Shown: positions 29,867-37,317 of the stretch, one piece after another
Layout: every line of letters begins with the position of its first letter
Position numbering within the stretch: the stretch's first letter is position 1
NCBI GenBank assembly: GCA_049999765.1
Contig: JBNGIQ010009448.1
Span: forward strand, 253,663-290,979
Origin: Phaeoceros laevis
Taxonomy: Eukaryota; Anthocerotophyta; Anthocerotopsida; Notothyladales
DNA length: 37,317 nt
Direction: 5' to 3'
Notes under the pieces: generated by a model
Seen by the model: the letters and a program-made list of their open reading frames with translations, nothing else
Database searches by the model: none
Told to the model about the DNA's origin: nothing
Position numbers and translations under genes: made by a program

Positions 29867-30063
29867 CATGTCTCCACCAATTTCCCAGCATCTCTGTTAG
29901 GGATCCTGGGCGGACGGCTCGATCTAAAGTTTGCATGACCACCAGTTTCCCGACATCACTGCTAGGGATCATGGGTAGACGGCTCGGTCCAAAGTTTGCA
30001 TGTCCACCAGTTTCCCTGCATCTCTGCTAGGGATCCTGGGTAGACAGCTCAGCCCAAAGTTTG
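29867..30063 (+). repeat. Minisatellite, three units of 65-67 bp
   Basis: Units 29867-29933, 29934-29998 and 29999-30063. Each begins CATG, contains CACCA-TTTCCC and TAGGGATC-TGGG, and ends AAAGTTTG. It lies directly after the LINE relic. Confidence 0.9.
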
Positions 30064-30109
30064 AAATAACAGACAAACAGATCATAGTAGACAGATCGGA
30101 ATCTTTGGT

Positions 30110-30266
30110 CACTTGGGGATGCAACGGCGATTTAACAACGGTCTAGCAACGCTCCGCCCCTTAGAATTGGTGTCGAGGTTGGGGCACGTCGTGCGTTGCA
30201 AAGTAGGTCTTACGTTGTGTTACCGTTGCTAAACACCGTTGCTACGGGACCCAAATTCTAGTAGTG
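30110..30266. mobile_element. CACTA-like terminal sequence or small non-autonomous element
   Basis: The right edge read on the minus strand starts CACTACTAGAATTTGGG, typical of CACTA/EnSpm termini, followed by subterminal GTAGCAACGG and TTTAGCAACGG. The left side (CACTTGGGG at 30110, GCAACGG, AACAACGG) repeats the same subterminal motifs in inverted orientation but lacks the ACTAGAATTT part. No matching 3-bp target duplication was found, so the left end may be deleted. Confidence 0.4.
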
Positions 30267-30987
30267 AAAAATGCCAGCACAGAATATTAGTGGAAATTTT
30301 GCAAGCTGGCTACTGGTCTAGTCCAAGAAGAAAACCCTGAAGGCTGAGAGGGCTGATGAGCATGGTTGTTGCCGTGCTATGCTTCGAATGGAATCGTGAG
30401 TGATTCTTGCTGCACCCTAAAACACCCCGAAACTTGGGTCACCAGCATGGGAACCCACATATTTCGACAGCAGATATATGGAAAAAAGCTAGAAGATCTT
30501 CATCTATGCGCAAAGCAGTAGAGGTAGGGCAAGCAAATGTCGGAGACATGTGGCGTTGGGAAGAAGAACAATGGCATACACTTGAAGAGCTAATCTAGGC
30601 CTATCCTCAAATTATAAGAAGTGTAAAGACAATCCACCCCATGCTTGTAGTGCTCAAGACTCACCCGCCACCAGATGCAGGAGGCCTTTACCATGTGTAG
30701 TAGGAGGCCTAGTTGGACCCATTATAATTTTGTGGCTTTTCTTTTGTCCAGTTGGGAGCCTCAAAGTACGGACTTCCCTATGCCGTTGGGTAGAGCTCGA
30801 TGCACTCTATCTAACCATATAACATTTTAATAATTTTAAAAATATTGAACATATAATTATGATAAAACGTGATAAGGATAGAACTGGACATATATGGCCT
30901 GTTGGGTCAATTATAGGATTGTATGCCGAGAATCCGAGATGCATGTGAAAACCAATTGGACTAGCACGACGTTACACTAGAAGTTAC
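30267..30987. other. Intergenic DNA, no gene seen
   Basis: About 720 bp between two transposon remnants. The frame at 30407-30598 has no recognisable feature. Composition becomes strongly AT-rich from about 30800. Confidence 0.5.
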
Positions 30988-31595
30988 TAGGGATGTTCCG
31001 GTAGAAACTAACTGGCCATTACCAATTGATAAATACCAGTTTAAAACATTTTTTATCAGGCCTCTCGAAAATCAAAGTAACCACCAGGTAATTACCAATT
31101 GGTGTAAATACCCTGTTTTAAACAGATTGGGTTGGTAATTATTACATAGTCAGTTAATAACAGACCAGTTTGGTAATTACCACATAGGAAGTTAAAAACA
31201 AATAAGCTTGGTAATAATGAATTTGCTTGGTAAAAATATTATAATTATTAAAAAATGATTTTAGATACAAATTAATCTGTAATATATCAAACATGTTTGA
31301 TCTGGATGCATAGAACATGTTTGAATGTCTATACATGAACACAAGGGAACCCAAAAAATTATCCAAGTCTTCTGGGGTTTTCTTTGTTTCATTTTAGGTT
31401 GGGAATATTAAGCCTTGAAAGGTTTGTCTTTGATTATCTCTCTATTATTGTTTTTAGCTATGGTTTGGTTTTTACCAACCATATTTGTTTTAAACTCCAC
31501 AAAATTGGTGGAAACTATTTTAAACTGTTTTATAAACATGGTAATTTGTTTTAAATTGGGACGAATTCCTCATAAGTTTCTACCACCCATCCCTA
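30988..31595. mobile_element. hAT-like non-autonomous element (MITE), 608 bp
   Basis: Imperfect terminal inverted repeats: the left end reads TAGGGATG then TTCCG then GTAGAAACT; the right end read backwards reads TAGGGATG then GGTG then GTAGAAACT. TAGGGATG ends are typical of hAT elements. Subterminal motifs TTTAAAAC and GGTAATTAC recur many times in both orientations. ACTAGAAG before and ACTAGAAC after could be a near-perfect 8-bp target duplication, but four bases separate the left one from the TIR. There is no transposase; the interior is AT-rich and non-coding. Confidence 0.6.
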
Positions 31596-32335
31596 ACTAG
31601 AACCATCCCGCGGAGACTAGTCTACCTACTCGAGGTTCACAGACGTCCAAAGTTCTCCAAACGTAGCCGCCCACCTTTTGGAATACCAACCGCACAGCCA
31701 CTGGCAGAACTGTGGCCTCCAATCGCTTTGGTCCTTCTTACCCGCGACCTCAGGCTGCCACGTGGGAGGGCGGATGCGCTTTCTATCTCATCGTGGCTGC
31801 AGCCTATGCTATTATTTTATTCCCACCCCAGAAATCCTCTTTAGCTTTCTTTGTCCCCGCGCCCCTCGTCTCGTCGCGTCGCGCCAGCACCTTAGCGGTG
31901 CTGCTTGCCTTGCCCGACACACTTTCCGTGCTTGCTTCCTGCGAGGGTTCCCTATCCTTTTGACCTCAAGACCTTACACCTCGCTACTCCTATGTGTGCC
32001 GCAGCCATCTCGCAGCTGCAATCGCCTCTTAGTCCTGTTTGGTCGCGCACGGATGCTGTGGTTGTTTGATTTGGATGTCTGCTTTCCCGACGTAGTGCAG
32101 TGCCGGTCTCTGTGGCGGTGGCGAGTAGGATCGGAGAAGGATAGGCAGCAGTTGTTAGCGGCCTAGAGCACTGGACAAAGCTGTGAATGCGGAGCTGCAG
32201 CTCTTCGCAGGCCGCGTCCTTGCACAAGCCGTGATGCGATCGGCGTAGGTCAAGTTAGAGGCAGTGTAGTTGAAGCTCCAACGAAGGCGTTGTCCTCTGT
32301 GCTTCTTAAATCACGTGTGTACATCTGTGCAGCTG
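31596..32335 (+). promoter_or_regulatory. Promoter and leader region of RBBP6-like copy B
   Basis: GC content rises here after the AT-rich transposon. A G-box CACGTG (in GCCACGTGGG) lies at 31759-31764, with a TATTATTTTATT stretch near 31810 that may act as a TATA region. The last bases before the ATG (TCTGTGCAG, then CTGATG) look like a splice acceptor, suggesting an intron in the 5' leader. Only about the last 40 nt resemble the upstream region of copy A. Confidence 0.55.
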
Positions 32336-35300
32336 ATGGCTGTGTATTACAAATTCAAAAGTGCCAAGGATTATGATTCTGTCCAATTTGAGGGACATTT
32401 TATCTCTGTTGCAAATTTGAAAGAAAAAATTTTTGAGCAGACGAAGTTGACCAGAGCAATTAATGTTGATCTACTTATATCGAATGCTCAAACCAATGAA
32501 GGTTTGCTCCTGCGCTTTTACACAAGCAGGCTGTGCCTTAGGGAATGGAAATCGTGGTTCTGTACTTGAATTTGATGGCCTGCAGGGTTTCCTCCTTCGT
32601 TGTTGCCATATTACTGCTTCTAGAATTGCTGTAGCATGTCTAGTATGCCTATGTCTCTCGTGCAGCCAGGATACGCACGGTGCCAAAAGTTTTCAGGGTT
32701 TGCCTATCAGGTTTCTTGCTGCTGGCGCAGGGATTTTGGGCTGTGATTGAACGGCTGGCATGTTAGGTCAACGGATGGAAGTGCTTGTTTGCTTGGTGAC
32801 TGTGGGCTTTGAGAATGACCACCCCAACATGCTGGAAGGGGGACCTTTGGTTTCGCTATTATACACAGGGTAATAATTCGTTTCCTGCAAGTTTCTACAG
32901 AGTACACGGATGAAGCTTATTTGGTGCCCAGAAACACATCAGTCTTGTTGCGTAGGGTGCCTGGAAGGCATCGGGCTTCGGTTGTGGCAGAAGTCAAACC
33001 AGAGTACATACTGTCTTTCTCTTCAACTCAGTCGTTTTTTGTTCTGTCACATGCAGTGTCCCTGGCCTACAATTTCTTTCGTCACTTCTTGTGTACTTAG
33101 AAAATTGCCTTCCCAGCTCTAAGCAGTTTGTATCGGTCTTAGGTTTCCCTGCAGAGCTTCTATCTCCTGCAGCAGTTTCTATGTCCATAGTTGTAGGCCC
33201 TTCAAGTGACTGCAAAAACCTTTTTCAGCGCTGCCTCTCACCAGCACATAGTAGGAGGGATGGAAGTTGAGGGGCCTTGGGAGGGCCTGTTGCGTTGACG
33301 TATCATCCTCAGTTTCTTACCTCGGAATGGTTCTCATCGTGCAGGAAAAAATCTGGAGGGGTTGCCACTCATGTGTCCCCTGTAAAGAATAGGACCGAGG
33401 TTACTCAGACAGCTAACAATGTCACTGTAAGGCAACCAAGTGTCAGATGGACATTCATTGCCGGCTGCTATTGATCTGTGTCTCTGTGCTAAATTTTTTA
33501 TTGTGGATTTTGCAGCTTCAAGATACCAATGATCTTGATGATTTTGGTGTTGACCTTTTCGCCCCACCTCAAGTTGCCCAACCCACCCAACCGTCTGCAA
33601 TTCCAGATGATGAGAATACTAGGATCAAGGCATTTGTAGATTCAAGTGCATCTGAATGGCAAAAGTGAGTTGCTGTGCGTTTGTATCTTGCAGCACTGTG
33701 CTTTTGTGATCGACATGAACACTTCTTTCGAACTGACTACTTATCCATCGACACTCCATGGTATGCAGGCAAACGCAAGAGAGTTTTGCTACGGCAAGAG
33801 GGTATGGGAGGGGATCTCAAGCTAGAGGTCATGGTGGCCGAGGAAGTGGCAGCGGAAGTGGAAGTGGTAGGCTGGTCTATCCATGGATGAGTTGTAGCGA
33901 TATGATCTTGCAGGTTCTATGCTATTGATTACAGGGTGGAAGGCAGTCTGTCCTTGGACAGTAAGCAGCCCCTTTTCTGTCTCCCATTGTGGAGTTCAGG
34001 GTTTTTTTTTCACAGTTTGAAGTTAATAGAAGTTCACCCTTTGGCTTTCAGCAGGCCGTATGTTTGATAAGAAAACTCCACCTCATGGCTATGTTTGCCA
34101 TCGCTGTGGTGTCACAGGTTTGTCCTGCACTTACCAATCTCTTTTTGATGTTTTGCTGCCAATTGATGGTTCCAGACATCTATCAGATATCTGATTGCTG
34201 TATCCCCTCAGGACATTATATTCAACACTGCCCTACTAATGGGGACCCAGCCTATGACATGAGGAAGGTGAAACCACCGACTGGCATACCAAAGACAATG
34301 CTGGTGGCAAATCCCGATGGTTCATATGCCCTACCAACTGGGGAAGTTGCCGTGTTGAGGCCTAATGAGTGAGTTGCTCGTCGTTTCTTCTTGTTTTGTT
34401 GTATTAAGTTAGTCCAAGATGCTCTGCTCCTTATGCAGTTACCCTGGGGAGGTTTGGAGGTTCTTATCTTCTGGATGCCACTGATGCAGGGCTATATTTG
34501 AGAAGGAGGTGACTGGTATGCTTCAGAAACGAACCATGCTAGAAAACATTCCTCCAGAGCTCTGCTGTCCTCTTTGTAGGGGCGTTTTGAAGGAAGCTGT
34601 TTTGACCAGCAAATGTTGTTTTAAGAGCTATTGTGACAAATGTATGACCCCGGTTTCTTATTACGATGAACCTTATGTTATTTAGGTTCAAGTTGCCCTG
34701 CAGATGTTTGGTTTGGATTTGAGGTGTTTCTTTAACTTCGGTCTTGGTGCGCAGGCATTCGTAACGAAATCATAACAAAGGGGAAATGTGTCTGTGAAGC
34801 TACCAATGTACTCGCTGATGACCTGCTACCGAACAGGACCCTTCGTGATGCAATTGATCATTTTATGGAGTCACAAATGCAGACAACTATGACAACTAGC
34901 AGCGGCAATAATGCTGGCAGTAGACTCCAAGTTCAAGGTATGCGGTCTGCAAAGCTCAACTATGTGGCTCCTGCCTTATGTTTCTCATACTCCAAGGGTT
35001 GCTTGTCTCATAATTGGGTACTTTCCTTTTTAATAGACATGGAGTCAGCTCCTCTTCCTCGCCAGAAACCTGTGTCACCTTCAGTTTCAGCATCATTGAA
35101 GGAACAGCAAGTAGAGTTCCCCTCCTTGAATGGCAATGACAAACCCAGGGGCGTCAAAATAGCTTTGCAGGAAAGCAATTCTGGTACTGATAATGTTGAT
35201 GGCACACCGGAGTCTCAAGTGACCACACGGGATCCTACTGTTCAAGATGATGGCCTCAGCCTGTTGGAGGTTCCAAGAGTTGACGAGGAGATGCAACAGC

Positions 35301-36815
35301 GGCGGCAAAGAACTGCTGCTATTGTTTCTGGGTCAGATGCTACAAGACCGCAGCTGAAAGGTCAGTATTTCAACTGATGTGAGAATCTTCAATTGATTGT
35401 TTTGTGAGATTGTAGGTTTTCATAGGGGGTTCACGTTTGAACTGCTCATATGCAGCTCCTAAACCTAAGGCAAAGCGCAAGCGACAGTTGCCTTCTGGAG
35501 ACCAGCAGAACTTCCCACCGTTTAGAGGTAGTTGACTTTGTCACCTGTTTTGCTGTGTAAGACCCTGAGATGAGTTCTTAGCCTCTGATATTTATGCCTT
35601 GGTGACTGTATGCAGAGGATGGATTTGAGGAAGAATTGGGTCCGGGACCTAGTCACAACCTGCTGGTTGGTTCAGCTTGCATAGTTCGCCAGCTCATGAA
35701 CCTTCAAATTGAGTATATGCTTTTTGCATGTGGGTAGTTGATTTTATTGATCATGTGCAGGATGAAAGATGTTGTTCAAATTGTGGGTCTTATGAGCACC
35801 CACCTTGGAACTGTCCCATGAATCACATGATGGGACCAGGGCCTTACAATTATCCACCACAAATGCATGGACCAGGTAACTGCTTAATTCAAGTTCACAG
35901 TTCGTTCAGGCATAGCAAACTTTGTCAAGGTTTTGATGTAATGCTCACGCATTTTTTGTTTTCAGGTTACTACATGCAATGGGGAGGGATGCCTCCTCAA
36001 CCTATGATGTATCCAGGCTACGGCGGGGGTTTTCAGGGTCCCTACAATGGATACGGAGGAGGTCCTGAAATGATGCCCTACAACAGGGGCAGGGGACCTG
36101 AGGTGTATGAGGCAAATGGGTTCCATAACCCGTATCACAGGTGAGGTTTTGTGTGCAGGTTTTGGCAATTGCTGGATGGCAATTGACCAAGACCTTTGCT
36201 AACATGGTGGTTGTTGAACAATGGTTGCCGTCACAGAGAATATGTTGAGCCTCCTCCACTCGCTAGCCGACCAGATGAAAGCCTCATGAGTAGGGAGCAA
36301 TTTGAGGCCAGAAAGGCTGAAATGCGACGCATGCGGGAAGCACAAAGATACCCGGAAAGGTGTGTGACCAACCAAGTACAGTAGGAGCTCTGTTTTTTGG
36401 TGATGAAGTGTCCACCTGGGACTGGGTTTCAATTCCAGAGTAATCCAATGTGCCGTTGTTATTGACAGAGATCCATATGTTGATGGAAATCATGAAATTG
36501 CTGAGTCTAATGGTGTTAGGAACCACAAGGTTTGTTTCAAACCCGTTCCTGTCTGAAACTTTGTTTTGTCAGCCCAAAACGCACTACTGAAAGTTCTGTG
36601 TCGTCACTGGTTCCAAACAATCTGACGTAACGTTTTGTCTTCAGAAATACAATCGTGCACCTGATGACTACGTTGGCGAGGAGCAGCGGCGTGAAGTGTC
36701 CAAACCTCGTCGTGTGACCAGGCATCATTCCGAGTACAGCTCGGACATGGATTCTGATGTTGCTCCCAAACGGAAGAGGTCTGAAGAGCGGAAGTCGGAG
36801 AAGAGTAGGCGATAA
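32336..36815 (+). CDS. PQT3: RBBP6/PQT3-like DWNN-zinc knuckle-RING protein, copy B
   Basis: Seventeen exons, 747 aa: 32336-32501, 32901-33003, 33345-33426, 33516-33664, 33769-33866, 34055-34117, 34212-34368, 34490-34641, 34755-34937, 35037-35360, 35456-35527, 35616-35665, 35761-35875, 35966-36140, 36237-36359, 36469-36529 and 36645-36815. All introns are GT-AG and the total is a multiple of three. DWNN ubiquitin-like domain 1-75, Gly/Ser-rich linker about 180-200, CCHC knuckle C214, C217, H222, C227, RING/U-box-like domain from C298 (CCPLC, KCCFKSYCDKC, residues 298-350), basic KPKAKRKRQ near 495-503, second knuckle C538, C541, H546, C551, Gly/Tyr/Met-rich stretch about 572-630, and a charged tail DVAPKRKRSEERKSEKSRR. 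Every exon has a counterpart in copy A. Exon lengths differ only in 5, 9, 10, 16 and 17, always by multiples of three. Both copies look functional. The likely role is a nuclear ubiquitin ligase and/or mRNA 3'-end processing factor. Confidence 0.93.
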
Positions 36816-37317
36816 GGTGGTCTCCCTTCAACGGTTTGGTCGATAGAATCACCAATACAACAGCGATCTCTTTGCCTGCGGAGCTTCGAGGAAAGCGAAC
36901 CTCCGAGCTCTGCCAACGTGACTTGTAATTACAAAGAGATTTCAGGCCCCCTTTTAGAATTGTCACAGGGTGTAATGCTCTCTGTGGAAAAATAGAGTTC
37001 CTGTTGAGCAATTGCCGCTTTCAACACCGTTACAGAATTTGTGTTTGTCTTTTGCTGTTGGTTTTAGTGACAGCTGTCAGAATAATAGAGATACGTTTTC
37101 TGATCTCATCTCATTTAAAAGCCATGCGGGGTAACTATTTATGTAGATATAGGTTTCTAAATGCATCGGATGCCACTCACGTAGATATTTTTGACCATGG
37201 GTTAGCTGTAACCGCGACGGGGTCGGAGCCGACCGACCAGCTCGAAGCTGACGTGGGCGGGAAATGAGTCCGGCACACGCCCGAGGTGCACTGCCGTCCG
37301 ATGCCGATCCTTGAAGC
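36816..37317. other. 3' flank of RBBP6-like copy B
   Basis: The first 30 or so bases after the stop (GGTGGTCTCCCTTCAACGG) still match the region after the copy A stop (GGCGGTCTTCCTTCAATGG on the minus strand), then similarity is lost. AATAATAGAG and AAAATAGAG could serve in polyadenylation. No further gene is seen to the window edge. Confidence 0.5.

Noticed and set aside
31678-32166. 162-aa frame upstream of RBBP6-like copy B
   Set aside because: It begins at a TTG, is rich in Cys, Leu and Arg without any domain, and lies where the promoter and leader of copy B should be.
1-37317. CRISPR arrays, bacterial operons or prophage
   Set aside because: The genes are eukaryotic with spliceosomal introns; the tandem repeats seen lack CRISPR-like unique spacers.

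Overview
The window is nuclear DNA of a land plant, most likely a non-seed plant. The evidence is genes split by short GT-AG introns, a class III peroxidase, plastid-type aspartate aminotransferase, ginkbilobin-like (DUF26) secreted proteins, and above all two long intronless PPR proteins. Both PPR proteins carry the variant C-terminal domain (KP in the PG-box position, HAE instead of HSE, C-terminus GRH instead of DYW) that resembles the DYW:KP class. That class is known from hornworts, lycophytes and ferns, the lineages that edit organelle RNA from U to C. The compact gene spacing and mostly 80-400 bp introns fit a small genome such as a hornwort, but I cannot fix the species from sequence alone.

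Layout, left to right. 1-2543: repeat-rich intergenic DNA with a tRNA-like (SINE-type) promoter remnant and an 86-bp tandem repeat. 2544-5774 (+): PPR protein 1, whose centre is a 309-bp unit (one P-L-S triplet set) repeated about four and a half times. 7168-8127 (-): class III peroxidase. 9850-10320 and 11127-11780 (+): two DUF26/ginkbilobin-2-like secreted lectin or antifungal proteins. 12147-16661 (-): a 17-exon DWNN/zinc-knuckle/RING protein (RBBP6/PQT3/Mpe1 family), copy A. 17272-20171 (+): an 8-exon IMP-specific 5'-nucleotidase (ISN1) with an 18-nt microexon, divergent from copy A. 20547-22364 (+): intronless nucleoredoxin. 22948-24357 (+): intronless plastid aspartate aminotransferase. 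25221-27896 (+): PPR protein 2. 27929-28439: a possible small two-exon gene. 28440-31600: a transposon zone with a LINE relic, a 65-bp minisatellite, a CACTA-like end and a 608-bp hAT-like MITE. 32336-36815 (+): copy B of the 17-exon RBBP6-like gene.

The most striking architecture is a pair of intact 17-exon RBBP6-like genes in inverted (head-to-head) orientation about 15.7 kb apart, enclosing ISN1, nucleoredoxin, aminotransferase and PPR 2. All 17 exons could be placed in both copies with conserved phases, giving 747 aa (B) and 744 aa (A) without a stop. Their homology stops about 40 nt upstream of the start codon, so they have unrelated promoters. A 202-bp patch across the end of intron 1 and exon 2 is almost identical between them, which suggests gene conversion.

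Functionally the genes are mostly independent housekeeping or defence genes rather than an operon-like system. The candidates for new biology are the two variant DYW PPR proteins (possible organelle RNA editors of the U-to-C type, one with a recently amplified repeat array), the plant ISN1 with a possible plastid presequence, and the nucleoredoxin with a degenerate first active site. All coding models were worked out by hand from reading frames and splice signals; there is no transcript evidence.
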